A stretch of 64,000 nt of DNA from Sphingopyxis sp. MWB1 (lineage in GTDB: Bacteria; Pseudomonadota; Alphaproteobacteria; Sphingomonadales; Sphingomonadaceae), in NCBI RefSeq assembly GCF_000763945.1, contig NZ_JQFJ01000002.1, forward strand, positions 2,478,168 to 2,542,167, in the 5' to 3' direction. Under the pieces are notes generated by a model. The model saw only the letters and a program-made list of their open reading frames with translations, ran no database searches and had not been told where the DNA came from. Positions 26,689-34,303 of this stretch are shown here, in pieces. Position 1 is the first letter of the stretch, and each line of letters opens with the position of its first letter. A program made the translations under genes and the position numbers.

Positions 26689-27609
26689 TCAATAGGCGAG
26701 TTTGAGGCCGGGGCGCGGCCAGCGGGTTTTGACGAGCCGTCCGGTGGCGGAAAGGGTGATATAGGCATCGCGCATATCGGGGCCGCCAAAGGCGATGTTG
26801 GTGGTGTAGAGATCGTCGGTGGGGATGAACTCGACCAGCTCGCCTTCGGGTGAGACGACCGAAATGCCGCATTCGCCGATGGTGGCGACGCAGATATTGC
26901 CATTGGCCTCCATCGCGAGGCTGTCGAAAAATTTGAAGCCGGCGGGGCGGTAGAGCGGGAAGCCGGGCCCTGCCGGGCCGCTGCTGTCGGCCACCTTGCC
27001 GGGGGCGGTCACGGTGAAGCGCGTCAGGCGGCAGGTATAGGTTTCGGCGACATAGAGATGCCGCCCGTCGGGAGAGAGGCCGATGCCGTTGGGATTCTGG
27101 CTGGGGAAAATCACTTCCTCGATCAGGCTGCCGTCGGCTTTGGCATAGAAAATGCCGACGATGTCGTGGCAGCGCTTTGCATAATCGACCTTGCCGTGAT
27201 CGGTGAACCAGAAGCCGGCGTCGTGATCGAACATCAGGTCGTTGGGCCCGCGCAAGGTCACGCCCCGATCACCGCTTTTGTAGAGAGTTTCGACCGCGCC
27301 GGTGACGATGTCGATGCGTTCGATGCGGCCGCCCGAATAGTCATCGGCGATGCCATGGGGGGTGAGATGGCCTTCGGCTTCGGCCCAGTTGAAGCCGCCA
27401 TTGTTGCAGCAATAAAGCTTTCCTGCGGGACCGAGGGCGAGGCCGTTGGGGCCGCCGCCGGGGGTCGCGATCACCTCCTTGCGACCGCCGGGCCAGCAGC
27501 GGGTGATGCGTCCGGCCTCGATTTCGGTGACGATGACGCTGCCGTCGGGCATGACAACGGGGGCTTCGGGGAAGCGGAGGCCATCGGCGATCAGTTCGAA
27601 GTCGGTCAT
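26689..27609 (-). CDS. SMP-30/gluconolactonase-family protein
   Basis: A 306-residue six-bladed beta-propeller hydrolase of the SMP-30/gluconolactonase/LRE family. The metal ligands are expected in RFPEAPV (Glu), GPNDLMFDHDAGFWFTDHG and NPNGIGLSPDGRHLYVAET (Asn and Asp), all present. Likely a lactonase acting on a sugar lactone; substrate unknown. The start at 27609 follows GGGAGA; an ATG five codons upstream is less well placed. Confidence 0.86.
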   Translation of the reverse strand: MTDFELIADGLRFPEAPVVMPDGSVIVTEIEAGRITRCWPGGRKEVIATPGGGPNGLALGPAGKLYCCNNGGFNWAEAEGHLTPHGIADDYSGGRIERIDIVTGAVETLYKSGDRGVTLRGPNDLMFDHDAGFWFTDHGKVDYAKRCHDIVGIFYAKADGSLIEEVIFPSQNPNGIGLSPDGRHLYVAETYTCRLTRFTVTAPGKVADSSGPAGPGFPLYRPAGFKFFDSLAMEANGNICVATIGECGISVVSPEGELVEFIPTDDLYTTNIAFGGPDMRDAYITLSATGRLVKTRWPRPGLKLAY

Positions 27610-27680
27610 ATCGTCTCCCATTTCTTTTTCGTCAGGCCGGACTCGATCCGGCACCCATTGACGCCAACGCAGCCGATAAT

Positions 27681-27811
27681 GGACCCCGGATCAAGTCCGG
27701 GGTGACGAAGGGATGTCCGGGTGACGAAGGGCGGGCGGGGCGACGAAGGGGTGTCCGGGGTGACGAAGGGGTGTCCGGGTGACAAAGGAGTGTCCGGGGT
27801 AACGAAGGGGG
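27681..27811. repeat. Palindromic repeat followed by a degenerate tandem array
   Basis: A CCGGATCAAGTCCGG palindrome with flanking GGACCC and GGTGACGA (family 1, the commonest repeat in this window) is followed by about five degenerate copies of a roughly 20-bp unit built on GGGTGACGAAGGGGTGTCC. It looks as if the right end of the palindrome element has been amplified in tandem. Confidence 0.8.
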
Positions 27812-27853
27812 ATGTGGCTTGCTCTCGGCCCCCGGCTGTGCTTTGCGGCCATC

Positions 27854-28453
27854 ATGGCTGTTCGCACGCTTTTCGCCACACCCTTTTTCGAAGCCGATAT
27901 TGGCGCGCCCGATCTGCTGGCGGAGCTGGAGCAGAGCTGCCGCCTGTTCGCGAGCGAGGATGGAGCGGGGCGGGTGTGGAGCCGCGAGCATGGCTATCGC
28001 GGCTATACCAGCTATGCGAGCTTGAATGATCTGCCGCAGCGCGATCCCGTCTTTGCCGACCTGAAACGCTTGCTCGACCGCGAGGTGAAGCGCTTTGCCA
28101 AGGCCTGCCATTTCGACCTGGCCAAGCCCCTGAAGCTCGACAGCCTGTGGGTCAATATATTGAAGCCCGGCGGCGCGCATAGCGGACATATTCATCCGCA
28201 CTCCATTGTTTCGGGGACCTTTTATGTTGCGGTGCCGCCGGGGTCGGGGGCGCTGAAGCTGGAAGACCCGCGTTTGCCGATGCTGATGGCGGCGCCGGGG
28301 CGCGAGGAGGATGCACCCGAACATTTCTTGCCCTTTATCTATGCCGAGCCCGCAGCCGGGCGGGTGTTTTTGTGGGAAAGCTGGCTGCGGCACGAGGTGA
28401 TGCCGCATCAGGGCAAGGGCGAGCGAATTAGTATCAGCTTTAACTATCGCTGA
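27854..28453 (+). CDS. Putative 2-oxoglutarate/Fe(II) oxygenase-fold protein
   Basis: About 199 residues with a double-stranded beta-helix signature. GAHSGHIHPHSIVSGTFYVAV has the first metal His region, and the second His is in SWLRHEVMPH before KGERISISFNYR, whose Arg would bind 2-oxoglutarate. It resembles the TIGR02466-type putative oxygenases. Substrate unknown. The ATG at 27854 gives a start (MAVRTLFATPFF) matching that family; an upstream start at 27812 would add 14 residues. Confidence 0.75.
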   Translation: MAVRTLFATPFFEADIGAPDLLAELEQSCRLFASEDGAGRVWSREHGYRGYTSYASLNDLPQRDPVFADLKRLLDREVKRFAKACHFDLAKPLKLDSLWVNILKPGGAHSGHIHPHSIVSGTFYVAVPPGSGALKLEDPRLPMLMAAPGREEDAPEHFLPFIYAEPAAGRVFLWESWLRHEVMPHQGKGERISISFNYR

Positions 28454-28491
28454 GCTTTCCTATATGGGTTTTCACGGACCCACCCCCCATT

Positions 28492-28573
28492 CCGTTCGTG
28501 TCGGGCGAAGTCGAGACACCCATCGGCATGGCGCAAGTTCGAGGGGCATCTCGACTTCGCTCGATGCGAACGG
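28492..28573. repeat. Family 2 palindromic repeat, inverted doublet
   Basis: Two inverted copies of a GCGAAGTCGAG-containing element face each other across about 15 bp, from CCGTTCG at the left to CGAACGG at the right, forming an imperfect 82-bp palindrome upstream of the dehydrogenase gene. Single or partial copies recur at 30043 and 49600. Confidence 0.8.
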
Positions 28574-28591
28574 TTCAGACAGGAAATGCCC

Positions 28592-30031
28592 ATGACCGAC
28601 ACCGCCACCTATGACGCCGATCTTCAACTCTTCATTGCCGGGGAGTGGCGCGGCGGCGAGGGGCGGGAAGCGCGGCCGGTGGTCAACCCGGCGACCGCCA
28701 ATACCATTGCCGAACTGCCGGTAGCGACGGTAGCCGATCTGGACGAAGCGCTGGCGGCGGCTGAGCGCGGCTGGCCGGTCTGGCGCGCGAAAACCCCCGA
28801 TGAGCGCGGGGCGCTGATGCGAAAGGCGGCGCAGCTGATCCGCGAGCGCGCCCAGCATATCGCGACGCTGTTGACGCTGGAACAGGGCAAGCCGATCGCC
28901 GAGGCGCGCGGCGAGGTTTTGTCGGCGGCGGGATTGTTCGAATATTTTGCCGAACAGGGCAAAAGGATCGACGGGCGCGTTATCCAGCGGCCCGCTGGTC
29001 AGCGCGCGATGGTGCTGAAACAGCCGGTGGGACCGGTCGCGGCGTTCAGTCCGTGGAACTTCCCGGTCAATCTGATGGTCAAGAAAATCGCGCCGGCGCT
29101 GGCGGCGGGATGCGTCGTGATCGCCAAGGCGCCGGAGGAAACGCCGGGCTGCACCAGCGCGCTGATGCGCTGTATCGCCGATGCGGGGATTCCGGGTGAC
29201 GTGGTGCAGCTTGTCTATGGCAATCCCGACATGATCAGCCGCCATTTGCTGGCGAGCCCGGTAATCCGCAAGGTCAGCTTCACCGGATCGACCGCGGTGG
29301 GCAAGCATCTGATGAAGCTTGCCGCCGATAATGTGCAGCGGATCACCATGGAGCTTGGCGGCCATGCGCCGGTGCTGATCTTTGACGATTGCGACCTGGA
29401 GGCGACGCTCGACCGGGTGGTTGCGCAGAAATTCCGCAATGCGGGGCAGGTGTGCGTGTCGCCGACGCGCTTTTATGTGCAGCAGGGCATTTACGATGCC
29501 TTTGTGAAGGGATTTGCCGAGCGCACCGCGCGGGTGAAGATCGGCAGCGGGCTGGATGCCGATACGCAAATGGGACCGCTCGCCAATGAACGCCGCATTC
29601 CAGCGCTGGAGGCGATGATCGCCGATGCCAAGGCCAAGGGCGCGCGAGTGATCGCGGGCGGCGAAGCGACGGGTGAAGGCTATTTCTTCCGCCCCACCGC
29701 GCTTGCCGATGTGCCGATCGAGGCCGATGCGATGAATCAGGAGCCCTTTGGCCCGATGGCGTTGATCCGGCCCTTTGCCAGCGAGGAAGAAGCGCTGGAG
29801 CAGGCGAACCGGCTGCCCTATGGGCTCGCCGCCTTTGCCTTCACCGAAAATGGGCGGCGCATCAACCGCATTGCCGACGGGATCGAAAGCGGGATGGTCG
29901 GGATCAACAGCTTTGTGATTTCGAGCCATGACATGCCGTTCGGCGGGATCAAGCAGTCGGGCTTTGGCAGCGAAAGCGGGCCCGAAGGGCTGGACGGTTA
30001 TCTGGTCACCAAGGCGGTGCATATTTATTGA
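28592..30031 (+). CDS. gabD: NAD(P)-dependent succinate-semialdehyde dehydrogenase
   Basis: A 479-residue aldehyde dehydrogenase oxidising succinate semialdehyde to succinate. The catalytic cysteine is in NAGQVCVSPTRF (Cys288) and the general-base glutamate in TMELGGHAPVL. GSTAVGKHL, SPWNFPVN and MPFGGIKQSGFGSE are as expected for the SSADH branch; substrate specificity is inferred. A second ATG six bases upstream is possible, but the AGGAAA ribosome site suits 28592. Family 2 repeats lie on both sides. Confidence 0.85.
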   Translation: MTDTATYDADLQLFIAGEWRGGEGREARPVVNPATANTIAELPVATVADLDEALAAAERGWPVWRAKTPDERGALMRKAAQLIRERAQHIATLLTLEQGKPIAEARGEVLSAAGLFEYFAEQGKRIDGRVIQRPAGQRAMVLKQPVGPVAAFSPWNFPVNLMVKKIAPALAAGCVVIAKAPEETPGCTSALMRCIADAGIPGDVVQLVYGNPDMISRHLLASPVIRKVSFTGSTAVGKHLMKLAADNVQRITMELGGHAPVLIFDDCDLEATLDRVVAQKFRNAGQVCVSPTRFYVQQGIYDAFVKGFAERTARVKIGSGLDADTQMGPLANERRIPALEAMIADAKAKGARVIAGGEATGEGYFFRPTALADVPIEADAMNQEPFGPMALIRPFASEEEALEQANRLPYGLAAFAFTENGRRINRIADGIESGMVGINSFVISSHDMPFGGIKQSGFGSESGPEGLDGYLVTKAVHIY

Positions 30032-30042
30032 GGCTAGCCGAT

Positions 30043-30077
30043 TCCGCTCGCATCGAGCGAAGTCGAGATACGAGCGG
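30043..30077. repeat. Family 2 palindromic repeat
   Basis: Contains ATCGAGCGAAGTCGAGAT flanked by CCGCTCG and CGAGCGG, between the dehydrogenase and the convergent SDR gene. Confidence 0.75.
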
Positions 30078-30087
30078 ACTAGAAAGG

Positions 30088-30852
30088 TCAGTCTCTTTCC
30101 AGCGCCACGAAATCGCGGCCCAGCGAGGCGAGGCGGGCGCCGCTGTCGACGAAGATGGTCTGGCCCGTCACCGCTTCGGCGCGGGCGAGGTAGAGGACGG
30201 CGTCGGCGATCTGGTCGGGGCGCGGCAGGCTTTGAAGCGGCATGCGCTGGGCGAGGCGTTCGATCTGGCCCGCGCTATAATCATCGGTAGCGAGCGTCAG
30301 GCCTGGCGCGACGGCGTTGACGCGGGCGCGGTGTCCGAAGGCGACGGCGAGCGTCGCGGTCGCCTGCCACAGTGCCGATTTGGACAGGCTGTAGGCGAGC
30401 TGGTCGGGGACAGGATTGGCGACGCGCTGATCGACGATATTGACGATGGCGGGGCGTGCATTTTTGCCGCTGGCGGTAACGAGCGCCTTGGCGAGCATCA
30501 CCGGGGCATGATGATTGACCTGCATCATTTCGGCGAGCGCCGCGTGCGAAAGATCGGGCCATTCGCCTTCGGCAAAAAGCGCGGCATTGTTGACGAGCAG
30601 ATCGGGCGCGCGGCCGAAGCGGTCGACGACTTGCGGGATCAGCGCATCGACGGCTTGCGGATCGGCGAGGTCGGCGGCGAAGCGGTGCATGGGCGCGCCG
30701 CTTTCGCGCAGCGCGTCGGCGAGGACGGGATCGGTGTCGCCCGGCGTGCGCTTGTGGATGGCGAGCGCATAGCCTTCGCGCGCAAGGCGCGCGGCGATGG
30801 CGGCGCCGACGCGGTGGAGACCGCCCGTGACCAGCGCCAGCCTTTGCGTCAT
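30088..30852 (-). CDS. SDR-family oxidoreductase, probably pteridine reductase (FolM-like)
   Basis: A 254-residue short-chain dehydrogenase/reductase with Tyr-x3-Lys in YSLSK and NNAALF after the nucleotide-binding fold. The cofactor loop reads TGGLHRVG: an arginine replaces the usual second glycine, matching the TGxxxRxG signature of pteridine reductases and FolM. It is coupled by a 4-bp ATGA overlap to a folB-like gene, which supports a pterin substrate such as dihydrofolate or dihydromonapterin. Substrate is inferred. Confidence 0.8.
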   Translation of the reverse strand: MTQRLALVTGGLHRVGAAIAARLAREGYALAIHKRTPGDTDPVLADALRESGAPMHRFAADLADPQAVDALIPQVVDRFGRAPDLLVNNAALFAEGEWPDLSHAALAEMMQVNHHAPVMLAKALVTASGKNARPAIVNIVDQRVANPVPDQLAYSLSKSALWQATATLAVAFGHRARVNAVAPGLTLATDDYSAGQIERLAQRMPLQSLPRPDQIADAVLYLARAEAVTGQTIFVDSGARLASLGRDFVALERD

Positions 30853-31220
30853 TTTCGCGCCCGCCGCATGGTGATGCCAATTCGCTCGCCCTCTTCGGCG
30901 ATGGCGAGTTTGACGATCTTGACCTCCACTTCCTCGACCCGGTCATCCTGCAGGAAAAGCGTGTCGATGATATGATCGGCGACGCTTTCGATCAGCACGA
31001 AATGCACATCCTTGGGAATCCCTTCGGTCGCCGCGAATTTGAGGTGCATATAGTTTTTCGATTCGCTGAGCGGGGTGGTCGGATCATAATGATCGGCCAT
31101 GGCGAGCCGCGCGCGCACCGAAATACGCAAGGGTTGGGGCAAATGGGTTTCTTCGGAGTAAATGCCGGTAAGCACCTGAACGGTAAGCCCATCGACTTCC
31201 AGCCATAATGTGTCGGTCAC
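30849..31220 (-). CDS. folB: Dihydroneopterin aldolase
   Basis: A 123-residue protein of the dihydroneopterin aldolase/epimerase family, which converts 7,8-dihydroneopterin to 6-hydroxymethyl-dihydropterin in folate synthesis. LTGIYSEETHLPQPLRISV contains the Glu expected to bind the pterin ring, with the C-terminal VEVKIVKLAIAEEGERIGI strand. It is somewhat divergent in the middle, so an epimerase (FolX-like) activity is possible. Translationally coupled to the FolM-like gene. Confidence 0.82.
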   Translation of the reverse strand: MTDTLWLEVDGLTVQVLTGIYSEETHLPQPLRISVRARLAMADHYDPTTPLSESKNYMHLKFAATEGIPKDVHFVLIESVADHIIDTLFLQDDRVEEVEVKIVKLAIAEEGERIGITMRRARK

Positions 31221-31311
31221 GCGCGATCATCCTGTCGAGCGGGGCGACATTCGGCTATGCAAGACGCTTGCCTGCCCCTAAAGCGCCGCCGCATTAGCGA
31301 AAGGGCGCGCC

Positions 31312-31827
31312 TTGGTCGAGTTACTTCCATTGTCGGACATGGAACCGCAAGCGGTCGAGCAATTGCTCGACGCCGCTTTTGGGCGCGACCGTTTTAGCCG
31401 AACCGCCTATCGCATTCGCGAAGGCGCCGAGGCGGTGGCAGAACTGAGCTTTGCGCTGGTCGAGGCCGGTCTGCTCGTTGGCACGATCCAGTGCTGGCCC
31501 GTCGCCCATCATGCAGCGGAGGATGGCGCGGTGACGCCGCTGGTGATGGTGGGGCCGGTCGCGGTGCGGCCCGACGTCCAGCGCGGCGGGCACGGCCGGG
31601 CGCTGATGGCGCATATGCTGGAGCGGGCGGAAGGCGCTGCGGACGGGGCGCTGATGATGATTGGCGACCCTGAATATTATGGGCGCTTTTTCGGCTTCGA
31701 TGCTGCGGCGACGGGGGTGTGGGAGCTGCCCGGCCCCTTTGAGCGGCGGCGGTTGCTCGCGCGGGCGGTTAACGGGCATGCGGTGCCGGCGGCGGCGGGG
31801 ATGATTGGTCCGCGAGGCGGCGAATAG
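31312..31827 (+). CDS. GNAT-family N-acetyltransferase
   Basis: A 171-residue acetyltransferase of the YhbS-like group. LVMVGPVAVRPDVQRGGHGRALMAHMLERA contains the acetyl-CoA pyrophosphate loop (Q-R-G-G-H-G-R), followed by MMIGDPEYYGRFFGF, typical of the family. The start is a TTG at 31312 preceded by AAAGGG; no ATG is available nearby. Substrate unknown. Confidence 0.8.
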   Translation: MVELLPLSDMEPQAVEQLLDAAFGRDRFSRTAYRIREGAEAVAELSFALVEAGLLVGTIQCWPVAHHAAEDGAVTPLVMVGPVAVRPDVQRGGHGRALMAHMLERAEGAADGALMMIGDPEYYGRFFGFDAAATGVWELPGPFERRRLLARAVNGHAVPAAAGMIGPRGGE

Positions 31828-31875
31828 AGCGGGATAGACCCTTGCGCCATGGGGCGGGGGGCCTATGTCGGGTGC

Positions 31876-32457
31876 ATGGTTTCTTCCCCATCTTCCCCCA
31901 AGGATCTGGCGTTGCTTTCGCTGGCGGAAGTTGTCGAAAGTGCCGCGCAGCGTCGGTTGCCGCCGGTTGAGACATGGCATCCGGAACGTGAGGGCGAGAG
32001 CCGGATGGTGATTTGTGCCGACGGAAGTTGGCGGCACGAGGGCGACCCCATTAACCGGCCCGCGATGGTGAAGCTGTTTTCGACCATCCTCCGCCGCGAG
32101 GTCGATGGAGGCTATGTCCTTGTAACGCCAGCAGAAAAACTGAATATCGAGGTCGAAGACCTGCCCTTTCGCGCGGTCGAGATGAAATGCGAGGGCGATG
32201 GCAACAAGCGGACGCTTGTTTTCCGGCTGAACACCGACGATCTGGTGATTGCGGGGGCGGAGCATCCGCTGTCTTTTGGCGCCGACCCCGACCGGCCCGA
32301 CCCGCGTCTGCATGTGCGCGGCGCGATCGGCAACGGGCTGGAGGCGCGGATTGACCGCGCGCTTTATTATGAGCTCGTTGAGATGGCGCTGGCCGAGGCG
32401 AATGATCCCTTGTCCATCTGGTCCGACGGGGCCTGTTTTCCGCTGGTGGATCGCTGA
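31876..32457 (+). CDS. DUF1285 family protein
   Basis: A 193-residue protein of the DUF1285 family. Typical stretches are MVICADGSWRHEGDPINRPAMVKLFSTILRRE, DGGYVLVTPAEKLNIEVEDLPF and the C-terminal NPLSIWSDGACFPL-like end (NDPLSIWSDGACFPL). The biochemical role is unknown. Its stop overlaps the Nudix start (TGATG), and the run DUF1285-Nudix-cca is tightly coupled, so it may relate to nucleotide or RNA metabolism; that is inference from context. Confidence 0.85.
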   Translation: MVSSPSSPKDLALLSLAEVVESAAQRRLPPVETWHPEREGESRMVICADGSWRHEGDPINRPAMVKLFSTILRREVDGGYVLVTPAEKLNIEVEDLPFRAVEMKCEGDGNKRTLVFRLNTDDLVIAGAEHPLSFGADPDRPDPRLHVRGAIGNGLEARIDRALYYELVEMALAEANDPLSIWSDGACFPLVDR

Positions 32458-33047
32458 TGCTGTCCGGCAAATTATGCGCGGCGCTGGACAATCTGCTCCC
32501 CGCCGAAAGCGGTGATGAGGGGTATTTGCTGGAACCCGGCGAGCGGCTGCGCGATGCGGCGGTGCTGATCGCGCTGACCGACCGGCCCGAACCCGGCGTG
32601 ATATTGACCCAGCGTCCGCAATGGCTGCGTGCCCATGCGGGGCAGGTCGCCTTTCCCGGCGGCAAGGTCGATCCCGGCGACCGCGATGTGATCGACGCCG
32701 CGCTGCGCGAGGCCGAGGAGGAAATCGGGCTGGATCGCCGCGATGTGGCGATTGCGGGAACTGCGGACGCCTATCGCTCGGGCAGCGGCTATCATATCAC
32801 CCCGGTGCTGGGGGTGATTCCCCCCGACCTGCCCCTCGACCCCAATCCCGACGAGGTCGAGGAATGGTTCGAGGTGCCGATGGAACATTTGTTCAACCCC
32901 GCCAATTATGAGCGGCATGAGGCGCATTGGCAGGGCCGGCTGCGCCGTTATTATGACATGCATTGGCAGGGGCGGCGGATCTGGGGCGTGACGGCGGATA
33001 TCATCATCAATCTGGCGAAGCGCCTGCCGCCCGAGTGGCACCGGTGA
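32457..33047 (+). CDS. Nudix hydrolase, CoA pyrophosphatase (NudL-like)
   Basis: A 196-residue Nudix protein. The Nudix box runs GGKVDPGDRDVIDAALREAEEEIGL (residues 68-92, quoted here only to show its span from Gly68 to Leu92) and is preceded by the LTQRPQWLRAHAGQVAFPGG segment characteristic of the CoA-diphosphatase branch. It should hydrolyse CoA or related nucleoside diphosphates linked to X. Both ends overlap neighbouring genes: TGATG at the start and GTGA at the end. Confidence 0.85.
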   Translation: MLSGKLCAALDNLLPAESGDEGYLLEPGERLRDAAVLIALTDRPEPGVILTQRPQWLRAHAGQVAFPGGKVDPGDRDVIDAALREAEEEIGLDRRDVAIAGTADAYRSGSGYHITPVLGVIPPDLPLDPNPDEVEEWFEVPMEHLFNPANYERHEAHWQGRLRRYYDMHWQGRRIWGVTADIIINLAKRLPPEWHR

Positions 33048-34303
33048 CGCGCCTGCCCGAAAGCCCGTGGCGGACGCGCGCGGGACTGCGCCGCATCGTC
33101 GATACGCTGGGCGCGGAGCAACTGCGTATCGTTGGCGGGGCGGTGCGCGATACGCTGTTGGGCCTGCCCGTTACCGACATTGATCTGGCGACCCCGCTGC
33201 ACCCCGAAGCCGTGATGGAGCGATTGACGGCGGCGGATATCAAGGTGATCCCGACCGGCATCGCCCATGGCACGATTACCGCCATTGCCAGCGGCGACCG
33301 GCATGAAATCACGACGCTGCGCCGCGACGTTGCGACCGATGGTCGCCGCGCGACGGTCGCCTTTGCCGAGGATTGGCGCGAGGATGCGGCGCGGCGCGAT
33401 TTTACGATCAATGCGCTTTATGCCCATGCGGATACGGGTGTGGTCGAGGACTGGTTCGGTGGCCTCGCCGATCTGGCGGCGCGGCGCATCCGCTTTATCG
33501 GCGATGCGGCGACGCGCATTGCCGAGGATCATCTGAGGATCCTGCGCTTTTACCGCTTTGCCGCGCGCTTTGGAGGGGGGGAGCTGGACCCGGCGAGCCA
33601 TGCGGCGGCGGTTGCGGCGCGCCATTCGCTCAAAAGCCTGTCGCGTGAGCGCATCGCCGATGAGCTGACCAAGATATTGGCGCTGCCCGACCCGCGCGCC
33701 ATCGTGTGCCAGATGGAGGAGGACGGGATTTTCGCCGTGCTGCTGCCCGAAATGGCGGCGGATTATCGCGCGGGGCTAGACCGATTATTGGCCAATGAGG
33801 CGGCGGTGAAGGAAGCGCCGGCCGCGCTGCGCCGGCTCGCTGCATTGCTGCCTGCTGAGCCCGCCTTGGCCGAACAGGTGGCAAGCCGCCTGCGCCTGTC
33901 GAAGCGGCAGCGGGCGCATCTGGTCGCGCTGGCCGGGCGCGGCGAAGGCGCGTTGCCCCCTGTGCGCCAGCTTGCTCACCGGGCCGGTATCGACGCGGCG
34001 CGCGACTTGTATCTGCTGGCTGTCGATGAAGCGGGCGTGCGTGCGGCGGCGGCCGATCTGGCCGGGTGGACTGTCCCGCACTTGCCGATCAAGGGCGGCG
34101 ATATTGTCGCACGCGGCATCGCCGCCGGGCCGGAGGTGGCGCATATTTTGAAAGCGGTGGAAGCTGCCTGGGTGGCCGAAAATTTTCCGGACGCTGCGCG
34201 TGTTGCGGAGTTGGTCGATCAGAAAATCGGGTCGGTGAGCGAACGCCGCCAGCAATCAATCGCCTCGGCAGGAGCAAGCGGGCGGGCAAAGAGAAAGCCC
34301 TGA
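33044..34303 (+). CDS. cca: CCA tRNA nucleotidyltransferase family protein
   Basis: A 419-residue class II nucleotidyltransferase. RIVGGAVRDTLLG and the catalytic DIDLAT aspartates (Asp45, Asp47) are followed by REDAARRDFTINALY-type motif (EDAARRDFTINALY) and DDHLRILR-like EDHLRILRFYRFAARF. It adds or repairs the 3' CCA of tRNA; a poly(A) polymerase role is less likely. The GTG start at 33044 overlaps the Nudix stop (GTGA). Its 3' end overlaps the convergent GGDEF-EAL gene by 85 bp. Confidence 0.87.
   Translation: MTRLPESPWRTRAGLRRIVDTLGAEQLRIVGGAVRDTLLGLPVTDIDLATPLHPEAVMERLTAADIKVIPTGIAHGTITAIASGDRHEITTLRRDVATDGRRATVAFAEDWREDAARRDFTINALYAHADTGVVEDWFGGLADLAARRIRFIGDAATRIAEDHLRILRFYRFAARFGGGELDPASHAAAVAARHSLKSLSRERIADELTKILALPDPRAIVCQMEEDGIFAVLLPEMAADYRAGLDRLLANEAAVKEAPAALRRLAALLPAEPALAEQVASRLRLSKRQRAHLVALAGRGEGALPPVRQLAHRAGIDAARDLYLLAVDEAGVRAAAADLAGWTVPHLPIKGGDIVARGIAAGPEVAHILKAVEAAWVAENFPDAARVAELVDQKIGSVSERRQQSIASAGASGRAKRKP

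Noticed and set aside
27681..27811. Tandem units as a CRISPR array
   Set aside because: The units are about 20 bp, directly adjacent with no unique spacers, and there are no cas genes nearby.
28472..30022. A 516-codon open frame on the minus strand opposite the aldehyde dehydrogenase
   Set aside because: It is antisense to a clear succinate-semialdehyde dehydrogenase and has only the Arg/His-rich composition produced by reading high-GC codons backwards.
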